Shown: piece by piece, positions 11,369 through 22,649 of the stretch
How the letters are laid out: each line of letters starts with the position of its first letter
Numbering within the stretch: position 1 is the first letter of the stretch
DNA from: Clavaria fumosa
Taxonomy: Eukaryota > Basidiomycota > Agaricomycetes > Agaricales > Clavariaceae
Reading direction: 5' to 3'
Assembly (NCBI GenBank): GCA_951802425.1
Contig: OX637798.1
Span: forward strand, 1,798,001-1,862,000
Length of the DNA stretch: 64,000 nt
Notes under the pieces: generated by a model
What the model was told of the DNA's origin: nothing
Database searches by the model: none
What the model saw: the letters and a program-made list of their open reading frames with translations, nothing else
Translations under genes and position numbers: made by a program

Positions 11369-13149
11369 ATGGACTCACTGCAGACATGTGTCAAAGCCAA
11401 CCAGACGACAATGGTCGGTTGAACCCCACCCTTTGCTTTCCCGGGGGGCAGGATTGACGCCGCTCTTCCACTTTTTTACAGTACATAGACGGTGAGCATG
11501 CTGTCTGTTTTGGCGTCTGAGCTCGTTTGGCTCGCACACGCTCAACAAACCGCTTAGTCGCAAGTATCGCGTTACTGGTCCGTAACTTGCGAATTTTATC
11601 CTGCTTACTTCTCGTTAACCGAGAATTTAGGTGTTCGAGTACTTGCTCACAGTGCATGACGAGGTGAGCCCTAGACTAAGAAAGTGTCCAGCATGTTTAC
11701 CCGCCGATGCAAAGATCTCTTACGTTTGGCAAAAGAGATCTGGCGTGACCCCAGCCTTCATCCTGCTCTGCTTCACGCGATATCTAGCCTTCGTCTGCGT
11801 GGTCATCCCGTTCATCCCAGTCAGTGTTCGCATACCAAGTGCTCTTTGCAGCCCAGTTCTCATTCCTCGCTTGGTTTCGCGATCAAAGTCACAAGATAGC
11901 ACCCATCCACATGTGGCCCACATTCGTGCGTCCTATTTACACGCCAGCGAAGCTAGATAATGTGATTTTCTATAGTCCTGGAGATAATAGTCATAGCAGG
12001 AGCCGAACGTGAGTGTTGAATTATTTTTATCTCTGCCCCATTCAAACTTCTTGGATACCTCGGTCTGGTCGGGCTTCGGATGCATTCTTCCGGCTTCTCC
12101 CTGTACTACCTTCTCCGAAGTGATTCTTGCCCTTCGGACATGGGCTGTGTGGCAGAAGAGCCGAGGAATGCTGGTATCCTTAATCATTTTGTCTATGGTA
12201 TGTACTTTTTTAAAAAAGTCTGCCCCTCAGAAATATTCACACTGCAAACAAAAATAATAAATTACATAAGGCGACCCTCGGTTTTTGCATTGGGTTTGCG
12301 TGTTGGATCTTCTCCACGGCCGCAGTGCTCGGCTCTGCCGAGTGCACACTCTACACGAGCGCCACGGCGAGATTGGCGGTGTTCATGTTCCTCGCACTCA
12401 TTCTCTTCGAAATTGGTGAGTGTGTTGCTTTTCCTTGGCTAGATGGCTGGTTGTGAACATCTGCAAAGTGAATATATCTCTTACTCTGTACAAAATGGAG
12501 GAGTGGCGCAAAACCATTCCCCAGGCAACTCGTTCGCCGCTTTTCTACCTCGTCTGGAGAGACGGCAAGTCACAGTACCCTTTTGTCCCAGTTCTGTCGA
12601 GAGGATGGACTTCTTCTCGTGCCGATTTTTCGCTTCGCTGACACGATTTTGCATTAGGCGTGGTGTATTTTGTCTTCTTGCTTGGTATGGTTGGCGTATC
12701 AGTAAGAACAGGTTAATAGTGCTGACGCTCCTGTCTTTATTCCCGAACTACAAGGCTTAAGTATCGGCAACATCGCTTTGTCCAGCGGTTCTGTGAGTTT
12801 TCCCCCCAATCTTTCCGACGCAGTTCCGCGAGTTCACATGGAGCAATCGCATTCATCAGCTGCTTGAGTCACCCCGGGCGCTCTCACAGTACGTGCTGTT
12901 CATCTCGTCTTACGCCAAGCACCTCCTGGAAGCCGAACTGAGCCGGTCGTCTCGATTGCTAGGGTGCAGGTGTTGTTGCACAGTATGCTCGCGACGAGGA
13001 GCGTGATACACCTCGCCAAGTCGTCTGGCTCAGATGAGTCGCGCACTGTGATGTTCACCACACACCCCACGCAATACCCCAATCTTTGCGCAGGCGGGAT
13101 CACCGATTCGGACGGCTGGTCTGCTCCCAAGCCGACTTCTTCGGCTTGA
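11369..13149 (+). CDS. DUF6533-family integral membrane protein (copy A)
   Basis: This is a member of the basidiomycete-expanded DUF6533 multi-pass membrane family; no molecular function is established. Joined 5' exons: 11369-11417, a 20-nt micro-exon 11558-11577, 11631-11663 and 11715-11819. They give MDSLQTCV..., then VASIALLVFEYLLTVHDE and ISYVWQKRSGVTPAFILLCF, the DUF6533 signature. Further exons include SEVILALRTWAVWQKSRG (about 12110-12185) and a later helix plus the stretch LYKMEEWRKTIPQATRSPLF (about 12480-12540). The end at 13147-13149 follows ITDSDGWSAPKPTSSA. The later exon borders are approximate. Gene B, convergent on the right, has the same exon plan and matching segments, so A and B are paralogues. 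Confidence 0.8.
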
Positions 13150-13771
13150 AATAAAGGTAGCGGGGGAAAGACAGTTTTCGCCAGTCCATCCGGGTTTGTT
13201 TGTGCATCACTTGTGTTTTGATTTTGACATTATAGAAGTTTGAATCTCTAGATGTCTTATGCGACATCCTTTTTTAATGTAATAATTATTGTAGATTACG
13301 CGTTTGTGATTGATGCAATGCAGCTGGAATGACCTCCCAAAATGTAATGGGTACACTTGACAAAACACACGGCGGAGGACTGGTCGACATTGCTGCTCGC
13401 GGTATGAGTGTTGTAAGGTAAAGGCAAACGTGGTCTTCAAAGGTTTCATTCCTGAGTAGTAAATCAGCACCGGCATCCAACAACTCCAAACTGGCACTTC
13501 AACGAGGCGTCGAATACCGGCACTGCTCTCTGGTGGTAGACGGAGGCGCTGCTTGTACCATTAATAATTAGACGGCAGGCAAGACGCACGCTGAACATTA
13601 CTATTACCAAGCATTTGACATACAATATTACTACTTCTGTAACAAAAAAATGAACCGCGTGTATTGCACACGCAACAAACAGGAGGCGAAGAAAGGAAAC
13701 TGAAAGCGAAGACCGTCCCATAGATGAAAACAGATACAGTGCCTCAGATTGGCTAAGTACACCTTGTCACC
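13150..13771. other. intergenic between convergent DUF6533 paralogues
   Basis: About 620 bp, AT-rich, with small frames only. It holds the two 3' ends. Nothing else is seen. Confidence 0.45.
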
Positions 13772-15523
13772 TTAGAAGGGCTCTTTGACGGAGAGCCAGC
13801 CGTCGGGGTCGGACTCGCCTTCTTGTACATAAACGTACTGTGTGAGGTGCGAGGTGAATGCCCCGTATTGCGGGTCGTCGGGCAGGTCAGAGTCCTCTGT
13901 CGTGGATTTGGCTAGGTGGATCACGCTCCTCGAAGCGAGAATACTGTGAAAAGAGACCTGTAATCTAAGGGGAAGAGGCCATGAGTTATCGTCCAGCGAC
14001 GTGAAGGAGATGGAGGCGATACTTACAGGGCGACGGCACGCGGCGTCTGGTGTAGCTAGGGAATATCTCAGGTAAGTCCGCGTAAAAAGCTCTCCCGAAC
14101 GAGACTTACGGTACTAATAGACATCCCGATGTTGATAAAGCCAAAAGCTTTCCCGACATAGCAGAAAAACGGTCGGAATCAGGTTTCAAGTTCTTCAACA
14201 CCAAGTCCTAACGTACCAATCAAGAAAACAAAGTATATCAAGCCTAATCAATCCGTTCAGTATGAGCGGTGAATACGAGTGATCCTTGCTTGTGCCGGGA
14301 GGAAGGAATGAGCTCACCGTCTCTCCAGACCAGGTAGATAAGCGGTGAACGAGCCGCTTGTGGAACGGTTCTGCGCCAGACCTCTATCCTGTACAACGTT
14401 AGGGCAAGGTTTACTGGAATAAACCCGATCAGCATTCGGGCAAAGTATTTCCAGTTAATCATTCTCATCTACGACATGACACGCGAAGAGAAAAAAAAAA
14501 CGCACCGGCTTCATAGACAATGAGCGTGGCATACATGTACGCTGCCCAACTCCCAAACGTACTCGAGTACACGCTGCATTCTCCGTTCCCAGCGACGTAG
14601 GTCGTGGCCAAGATCGTGTGCGCTAGCGCGACGCAAACAGCGAGTCCCACCTGTGTTCCGGTTTCGGTAGGCCCGGGGGATTGGTTAGCATAATTTCCCA
14701 AGGAAATGGGGTCAGAATTACAGATCATCTTACCATGGTGAAACAAATCAAAAATATTAACATCCTTCGGCTTTTCCCCCAGACGGCCCACGTTCGAAGC
14801 GCAAGGATCACTTGCAAAGAGGTAGGCGAACATCGCCGACGAGTCAAATTATGCTTAGCGGGAAGCAACACATCAATAACTCACCCTCAGCCCCGGTAAT
14901 GACGGCCATCTCCAGCGCTGCCAAGTGGGGATCAGTTCAGCAAAGCCGTCTCTACATGAAAGACAAGCTCAGGAGAGAAACGCACGGATACCAGCGTGAC
15001 TTAAGGCCTAGAATACAGTTTATGAGGGCGCGCAAACAAAACGAAACTGGAACTGACGGGAAATATGGAGACGACCACACAAACAAAAGCTCCGTATCGC
15101 GTGAAACAGAAAAGAATGAAGGCTGGGGTCACACCAGATCCCCTTTGGCCAAGCCACACATACGTAACCTGCAGTTTACGATAAGCTGGCGGAACGCTAG
15201 GAAATCATCCGGCGCGTACCTCATCGAGCGCAGTGAGCGAGTACTCAAACACCTAACAGGATGGAGCAGATTTATTCCACTGATCGATAGCTGACGCAGA
15301 GGCACGCAAACTACACACCAGTAGTGCAAGGCTTGCGACTGAGAATATAAGATATTTGGTGAGCGCTCCCCCAAAGCTACGAGCTCGAGAGTGACTTACA
15401 GGTCATATACTGCGGGGAAGGAGAAGTATCAGTGATATCGCCGTGCGAACGCATAGAACGACGGACCAATGTGGTCGAGCTTTCCTGTAAGCATCTCTTC
15501 AAGTCATCGATGGATTCAGCCAT
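13772..15523 (-). CDS. DUF6533-family integral membrane protein (copy B)
   Basis: A paralogue of copy A, in opposite orientation. Exon 1 is 15523-15400 (MAESIDDLKRCLQESS...), the micro-exon is 15319-15338 (20 nt) and the next exon is 15220-15252 (33 nt). Joined, these read FASLALLVFEYSLTALDE, the same phases and sizes as in A. Later exons contain an aliphatic helix around 14520-14660 and the segment LYRIEVWRRTVPQAARSPLI at about 14340-14400, which aligns with A. The C-terminus ESDPDGWLSVKEPF stops at 13772-13774 and resembles the SDGW tail of A. A multi-pass membrane protein of unknown role; the middle exon borders are not all resolved. Confidence 0.78.
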
Positions 15524-16331
15524 AGTGGAAGCGTGTTTTCCCGGCGAGTTGGTCTTTATTAGGAAAGAAGACTCCTGATGCGTGATTATTGCGACACCCA
15601 GTCTCATCCAGCGAGACTAAGGATCCGTGAGGCGAGGCGGACGGGGCAGGCGTGAAGTATATGTATTGGCTCGCCAACACAGATACGATGGCTTGCGGAA
15701 GTTCGTGATGGCAAACGATGAAGGCGTTTCGAGAGGGCCTGAGTCCTCTCTTGTAGGCTCCCCGTTCATGATCGTCGCCTTGGTACACACATCAGAGGGC
15801 CCCTCTTGCATGCAGAAGGTACATACTAATTCTTGGAAGATGAGGAGGTAGGAAGTCCTCCCTGACCCAGTTACAGGTACGATGAGACTCGGACTCAGCA
15901 ATTCCATACCATTCAAGTAAAGAACATTGAAGCAAAGAAACAATTCGAAGCAGCGAGTTTGTACATCTCCTTAGAGCGAATGCTGTGATGCATGCTAGGT
16001 GTATTGCGTTGCCCATAGATTGGACGACACATCACTGATTTGAGTTACTAGGAAGGCCAGGTAACGCCCTGGTAACTACCACTGGAATCTTGATCCATTC
16101 GCAATGTCATAGTAGCTGTCACGCACGCACCATTTCCAGTCCCTCTTCTTGGTCCTTTAAAGCTGGCGACGTGATCGTGTTGTTCGTGGCTGACCTGAAC
16201 TATGCCGCGATGTGCCAATACTCATCCACGTGACAAGTTACTTTTTGAGCGAGCCCTCGTGACATATAACCATCACCTAATACTTACATCAGCAACCAAC
16301 GCGTCCTGCTCGACCAACCACCAACTATCTC
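15524..16331. other. 800-bp divergent intergenic region
   Basis: This lies between DUF6533-B and the coiled-coil gene and has to hold both promoters. The reading frames within it are short and unconvincing. Confidence 0.4.
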
Positions 16332-18326
16332 ATGTTTCCAAGCGCAGACAATGGCGACGACGCGTCGACTTCCACTACCGCCGACCTTCGACCGTCAAAC
16401 TCGTCGCTTATGGACCCACTTCCGGCTCCGGACGTGTCGAACATCTTTGACATATCAGCCGAGGATGAGGTACCCAGCATCCCTTTTGCCTGCAAGTATC
16501 CAATGTCAGACAATGCCGTTGAGTTGATTGAGGGCGACTTTGGTGATGATGACTGTGAGAGCCTCCAGGACGAGTCGGAAGTGTTTAAAACACCCGAGCC
16601 TTCTATGGTACTCGAGCCGAACGCCACTCTATCGGCGTACTATACTCCTCGGATCCTTTCTCCAAAGACCCCGGCTCATGGACACCCTGCACATCTCGAG
16701 CGTCGCATTTTTACGCCTAGGTCTGGAACGGACAAGCTTGACGTGACGGCATACTACACCCCACCGCCAGCAGGAGCAGATCTTTTCCCCTTCAAGCTTC
16801 ATTTGCCCAAGGTCGAATCTCAGGAGCCTGAATCTGCAAAGGATCTTTCGGATTCTGAAGAAATTATCTGTAATTTGCGCATGCAGCTTACGTTACAACA
16901 AGAACTCTGTCGACAGTATGAGGTCGATCTCAAGGCGCGCGACGAGCTGGTCGACATCCTCACAAGCCGAGCGGAGAATGCGGAACGAGATGGAAAGAAG
17001 AGGAGGAATGTCATGAGGAGATGGAGAAAGAAGGTTGAAGGTCTCGAAAAGGCTTGCAAGGGATTGCAGGAAGAGTTGGAAGCTTCGAGGCAAGAAATCA
17101 TGGAGATGAGCCTACTGGACGGGGTCAACCAAGCATTGAAGGTGGAGCTGGAAGCACGACGGTCAGATAATGCAGAGGCGGACGCTCGCATCGTCTCGTT
17201 GCAGCAGGAACTCCACCGTGCTCTAGACGCCATTTCGCGAGCGGAGGAGGATCTGTATCAGCGAGAGACGGAGCTATCTCTTTGCTCACAGCGATTAGCG
17301 GAGCACGAGAGCGCACTCGAAAGCCTCCGCGAAGAGATATCGGCCCTGAGGTGCGAGCATGCAACAGTTCTTGAGAAACAATCGAGGGATCTACAAGACG
17401 TCGCCAGGCGGGAGCTTGAGGGCCAGCGAGTGGTGGAGGGACTGGCTAAAGACAAAGCTGAATACGAGTCCGAGTTGGCTGGTTACAGGGAGAACGTCTC
17501 TTCCCTCAAGGACGAAGTGGAACGATTGAAGAGACACGTTCACGACCTCCAACAGGAAAGCGCTGATAAGGAGGTGAAGATCCTACAGTTCAACAAACTG
17601 CGTGCCAAAGACCGAGAGGACCTGGACGGGCTGAACATTGCCCTCGATTCGAAACAGCAAGAATTGGAACTCGTATGTTTACCCTTTCGTATCAATTCTC
17701 CTAGGCCACTGAAACCACTTCCCTTTCATCAGTTGAAGAGACGTATGGGCGTCCGTGGAACCGCGGGAAGCACTCCTGCCCCGTCGTCAAGAATAGATCG
17801 CCGCCGTCGTGAATCGACGTTGCTGCTAACAACCCCCAGTCTCTTCAGACCGCTGTCTAACCTGTCCGACGCCGCGGAGAGTTTCGCACCTGCAAGGACA
17901 CCAGTTTCCTCGGCTCGTGTGGCTCCGCCTCTGAGTGACAGTGCTTGGTCAAATAACACGTCGGAGGTGCCCCCCACGCTCAAGCCCAAACGAGGCATCG
18001 ATGCCGGTGTTCCGGTAGCGCCAGTTCCGGCGCTCAAAGCCCGCGTTTCGTTCGCGGACGTCATGACGCCCCGACCGCCACTGTCCAACAAGCACCCGTC
18101 CGCTGCACAGCCGCATCATCGGTCTGGTCCAAGGTCGTCATTGCCACCGGCGTGGGCCACGATTCAAGCCAAGGTGGGGACGACGGCCAAGCAAACAATA
18201 GCGGCGATGAAGACAGCGATTGATGATGGCGATACCGTGACGATACCCAAAGAATCTGAGAAAGAGAATAGAGACGAGATCGATTTGACCCCGCACCGAA
18301 TCTTAGTGCCGGTGCCAGCATTATAG
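16332..18326 (+). CDS. large coiled-coil protein, function unknown
   Basis: One nearly uninterrupted frame from ATG 16332 to TAG at 18324-18326. The N-terminal 180 residues are acidic and disordered (MFPSADNGDDAST...), with two YYTP-type segments (SAYYTPRI and TAYYTPPP) and TP/SP sites. Residues about 185-450 form a continuous heptad coiled coil rich in Glu, Leu, Lys and Arg. The C-terminal 200 residues are basic, Ser/Pro-rich and disordered, with several Thr-Pro sites (ARTP, MTPRPP, LTPHR). A 60-nt GT...AG segment at 17673-17732 contains no stop and is probably an intron (spliced QELEL-LKRRMG), leaving 644 aa. The architecture suggests a cytoskeletal, spindle-pole or cell-cycle scaffold; this is inference from composition only. 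It is convergent with LON, with only 175 bp between stops. Confidence 0.75.
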   Translation: MFPSADNGDDASTSTTADLRPSNSSLMDPLPAPDVSNIFDISAEDEVPSIPFACKYPMSDNAVELIEGDFGDDDCESLQDESEVFKTPEPSMVLEPNATLSAYYTPRILSPKTPAHGHPAHLERRIFTPRSGTDKLDVTAYYTPPPAGADLFPFKLHLPKVESQEPESAKDLSDSEEIICNLRMQLTLQQELCRQYEVDLKARDELVDILTSRAENAERDGKKRRNVMRRWRKKVEGLEKACKGLQEELEASRQEIMEMSLLDGVNQALKVELEARRSDNAEADARIVSLQQELHRALDAISRAEEDLYQRETELSLCSQRLAEHESALESLREEISALRCEHATVLEKQSRDLQDVARRELEGQRVVEGLAKDKAEYESELAGYRENVSSLKDEVERLKRHVHDLQQESADKEVKILQFNKLRAKDREDLDGLNIALDSKQQELELVCLPFRINSPRPLKPLPFHQLKRRMGVRGTAGSTPAPSSRIDRRRRESTLLLTTPSLFRPLSNLSDAAESFAPARTPVSSARVAPPLSDSAWSNNTSEVPPTLKPKRGIDAGVPVAPVPALKARVSFADVMTPRPPLSNKHPSAAQPHHRSGPRSSLPPAWATIQAKVGTTAKQTIAAMKTAIDDGDTVTIPKESEKENRDEIDLTPHRILVPVPAL

Positions 18327-18501
18327 CGCGAATGCTTTATTTTTGAAATTCTCGTTCGTCTTTTCTTACATTTATTGCATTGTTTTGTCATGATCGCATC
18401 AGCATTTGGTCTCAGATTGCAGTATGTAATATTACACAATGTTAATACAACACGAAGCTCGAAATAAGAAAGCAAGCCATTACACCTGTCTTAAGTCTGC
18501 C

Positions 18502-21500
18502 TCACAATCTGCTTTCCATCATTATCGGCGCCTCGGGTCTCCAAGCGAGGACATCCTTCCCGAAGGCCGCCTCGAGCGCCTCCTCGATCGTGCGCACGAA
18601 CACGAATTGCATGGAATTGCGGATCTCGGGAGGCACGTCATGCTCGACCTCCCTCTGGTTCGCCGAAGGAAGAATAACCATCTTCATGTGTGCGCGGTGC
18701 GCACCAAGCACTTTTTCCTTGATCCCACCAACAGGGGTCACGCGCCCGCGGAGCGTGATCTTGGAGACGAAGCGTCAGCCAAAGGTTCGCGAGCCAGCCC
18801 TACACATGTTATCGCACCTCGCCAGTCATAGCCACATCCGTCGGGACACACACGCCTTTAAGGAGGGACACCAGCGCACAAACCATGGCAACCCCTGCGC
18901 TCGGACCGTCTTTCTTCTGTGCGCCGGCTGGGAGATGGACGTGCACGTCTGAGCCGAGGGCGTTCGCCGCTGGGCTGTCCGTGATGCCTAGCGCGAATGC
19001 ATGGCGCTGTACCCAGCTTAATGCAAGCGCACCACTCTCTTTCAGCACCTGACCGCCAAAAACACAACAATCCGGGAGTCAGTCCTAAAGACCGGAGCGG
19101 CAGGCAAAAAAGGAGCAAAGACCTCGCCAAGCGATCCCGTCAGCTTGAGCTTGCCTGTCCCTGGCACAGCGAGACTTTCCACGGGGAGGATCATGCCTTC
19201 GCCGTCACCTGTCACGACGAGACCATACACAACGCCTCTGCGCGGCTCCAGGTCGCGCTCCGCCGCAGCGTCCCACATAGATACGCCCAATATGCCCTCG
19301 ATCTCGTGTGGCTCTACCACCCGCTTATACTCGCTCCATGGTAATGATGCAGGTTCTGATGCACCCTCTTTGAGAGCCCCACCCGTCGCACTCGCCTTGT
19401 CCAGATCTGCCCACTCGACTGCTTTGGCGCGCACCACCGCCCCAATGGCGCGTTCCAGCCCGCGCACGCCCGCCTCGCGCGTATACCCTTCCAGTATCTG
19501 GCGCAGCGTGGCGTCCCCGATCTCCACTTGGGCCTCGCTGAGGCCGTTCCCAGACAACTGTTTCGGCAACAGGTAGTGCCGCGCAATGTGAAGCTTCTCT
19601 TCGCGTGTGTAGCCTGGGATAAATCGCCCCCGGAACAGAAGGTCAGCGAAGACTTCTCGCTTCCAAAGGCGGACGCTGACCTGCCAATTTTATGGCCTCG
19701 CACCGATCGATCAGAGGAGCAGGCATTCCTGCAAGAGAGTTGGCAGTGCAGATGAAGAGCACCTGGCTCAAATCAATGGGAACGTTAATGTAATGATCCT
19801 GTCTCAGTTACCCATCAGCTTTCGCAGAGATGAATGCAAGGGAAAGCCCGCACGTTGAATGAATGATTCTGTTCTGGGTCTAGAACTTCTAGTAGTGCCG
19901 CAGATGGATCGCCGTGGTAATTGCTCTGGGCGACTTTATCGATCTCGTCACTGCGACGACCCAATTACTCATCAGATATCGGAGGGAAAGAAGAGTAAAA
20001 CACACAGTAAGAATACGGGATCTAGTCTGCCCGCTTTCCTCAGGGCTTGCACGATCAGGCCCGGGGATGACGCAACGTACGTGCGTCTGTGGCCTCTGAT
20101 CTCCGCCTACGCGCACGGTGAGGGATGCGCATTCATTAAAAGATTGCAAGAGTGCTCACCTCATCACGCACACCACCGAGAGATATTCTCTGGAATGGCC
20201 TCCCTAGGGCCTTCGCAATGGATTGCCCCAGGGAGGTCTTGCCTGTCCCGGGCGCCCCAACGAATCTAGCGAGCACGTGCAATCAGGGAGTCAGTCCGAA
20301 AGAGGCCAAAAGCATAGTTATTTACAGCAAAATAGGGCCTTTTACTCCCTTGCTTCTGCCCGGAGAAGGCTCCTTCGGGCCGTCTCCCTTCATCGCAAGC
20401 GAGGCCGCCGCGTTCTCCTTCAGTCTGACCACAGCAAGATACTCAATAAGGCGCTTTTTGACCTTTTCGAGCCCAAAATGGTCAGCATCGAGTTGTGCGC
20501 GCGCCTTGGCAAGGAATTCGTGCGTCGATAGATGCGGTGTATTCTCCACCATCTTGATTCCATCAGAAGCAGACACGTTTGGCCAGGGGAGAGACGCGAG
20601 CCATTCAAGCTTCATGGCGAATGGGTCAGGAAAAAAGTGCGAATAGGAAGGTAGCGAAGAAAAGAGTAACATACGTAAGAGCGAATGACTCCATGCTCCA
20701 TGCTACCTTGTGGGATTCGCTTCAGCCTCTTCCACTCTCGCATGGCCATCTTCCTCTCCTCGCTGCCCCGTTGCATCCTGTCAAATTTCTTCTTCAGCAT
20801 TTCGAACCCATCCTCCTCCTCCTCTTCATCTGTAGGTTCTGTTGTCCCAAGGAGAGCGTGTAGCTCTCGCTGCAGGACCGCTATCTGCTGACGAAGAAGA
20901 CTCTCCTTCTGCTGCTTGTTAAGAGGATTAGAAACTGCAGAGAACTCGGCAAGCCTATTCAGTACGGCTGTGGCGTGCTCCAGACGCAAAGCTGGGTCCT
21001 GCAACGCGAGATACTCTAGAACAAACATGAGCATTGAGAGACAGATGCCTCAAGACAGTCCGACTCACCAAGTCGGGCAGCAGAATCCGTCTGAACAATT
21101 GCGATGAGGATGTCGGCCAGCCAGGCCGATTTGGCGTGTTCGATATTTTGAATCACCTGTGCGTATCTAGACAAGCCGCTGTAGCGCGTACCAGCCACAA
21201 GCCGCGCTGCGGCAGCTTTGAAGTCTTCTATGGCCTGAGCCGGTGGCAGAGTTGTTGGCTCGGAGTAGACATGGACAGAATGTTTAAATATAGACAGGGG
21301 TGAAGGCACGTCTGGGAACGGTTCAAAAAGTCGTATCCGATTGACGGCATGCATGTCGACGAGGTACGACTGGGACGTTAAGGAGTCAGGCGGGAGCTGA
21401 ACGAGCCGCTGTAGACGGGCAGAGACGCCCCACTCATTAAACTTCTCGCGAGAGGGGTATCCTGGAGTTGATATTAGTGGCATGACAGCGACCAATTTGC

Positions 21501-21639
21501 CGTCCGGATCTGAGTCTTTCATGAGTGGTTTCAGAGCGTCTCCCATTGACTTGGAGAGCGAGATCGTTGCGCGGTTTCCAGGCAGCATGACTAACGGAGG
21601 TGGTAGAGCGAGAATGGGAAGCCTCTTTGTGTTCACCAT
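18502..21639 (-). CDS. Lon protease homologue, peroxisomal type
   Basis: An ATP-dependent serine protease. The N-terminal substrate domain begins [20 protein letters not shown] and includes the helical [10 protein letters not shown] and [14 protein letters not shown] region. The AAA+ module has Walker [14 protein letters not shown] and Walker B FLLDEIDKV, followed by the [10 protein letters not shown] and [11 protein letters not shown] segments. The protease domain carries the catalytic Ser in [11 protein letters not shown] and the catalytic Lys in [12 protein letters not shown]. The protein ends ...MMESRL-stop at 18502-18504. SRL is a canonical PTS1 tripeptide, and there is no mitochondrial presequence, so this is the peroxisomal matrix Lon (LonP2/Pln type) that degrades damaged matrix proteins. 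Several short introns interrupt it (for example near 21020, 20640, 20280, 19990, 19750, 19090 and 18790). The chosen start is the first ATG of the conserved N-terminus. Confidence 0.92.
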
Positions 21640-22649
21640 CGTGATGGACAGTCGGTGGCCTATGTGGGTGGAAGGGTGCTAGGACGGACGGACGGAAGGT
21701 AATGAAGGTGTTCTGCTATAGCACCACACGGGCTTATCACGTGTTGCAGAAGGTGGTCTTGTGGTCGTCCTCTTGGGGTCTGAACCTACTGTACCCGCTT
21801 TCCTTCAGAACCTCGGAGAGATTTCGGTCGCGACAAGTCTCCTTGACCCAGTAGCGCCGCGTCGGTCTGTAATGGAGTAACTCACAAGCGCTCACAGTTG
21901 AATGTGTTAGGTCCTCTGAGTGCTGCAGAGTTGAGGCTCTTGGGCTCACTCATGCATGGTCAATTAGTTTGGCGTCGCAATGGTCTGCTCTATGGTTCTC
22001 AATCTTTTTGGTGTCAACAGGGGAAAAAGGGTCGTTCAGAAATAGACACTCTCTTACGACCGCCGATTTACGACTATGGATGCAAATGCCCGTTGACGGA
22101 TTCACAGATTATCAATGAAATCCAACCTGCCACCCAAACACCGATGATTGCAACCGTGATCATGGAAGCTACCGAAAACAGAAAAGACATACTGTAACTG
22201 GCACCGCAAATACACATCCCATTTGTGCTTATGGCAGACACGAAGTCCGTCATATCAAATGTCAGGACGAGCATATCTACTTCATTTTGCATCCGATGGT
22301 GACGTTGTGGAAAAACAGAGCATGGCCGTATACATTACGCGTTTTCATTTTGATTGGCTATAAACAAATTTCCCTCACAGAAATGAAATATCCAAGTCCG
22401 ATTTTCTAACAGACCTTCTCAAACACCTTCACCAGCCGTTGAAGAACAAACCTACTTTCCCGGCCGAAGCATCGTCAGACCGCGAGCCAGGACACCAAAA
22501 ACAGAAACCTTAAAAAGGCTACATCCGGCCACTTAAGAAGACTCAGGACTAGAAAGTGGATGGATGAAGTAGAACATGGTACATGAGAACTCATCGCACA
22601 TAGTGCCACACAGTCATCCTCCCATCCTTCGTCCAGCTGTCCCTTTCGT
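21640..22649. other. LON upstream region and Helitron 3' flank
   Basis: About 1 kb without a supportable gene. The first 300 bp should hold the LON promoter. The right part is presumably the 3' noncoding end of the Helitron. On the minus strand a CTAGT occurs at 22551-22555, a candidate Helitron terminus, with a short 5-bp palindrome (ATGAG/CTCAT) upstream near 22583-22594. Confidence 0.35.
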
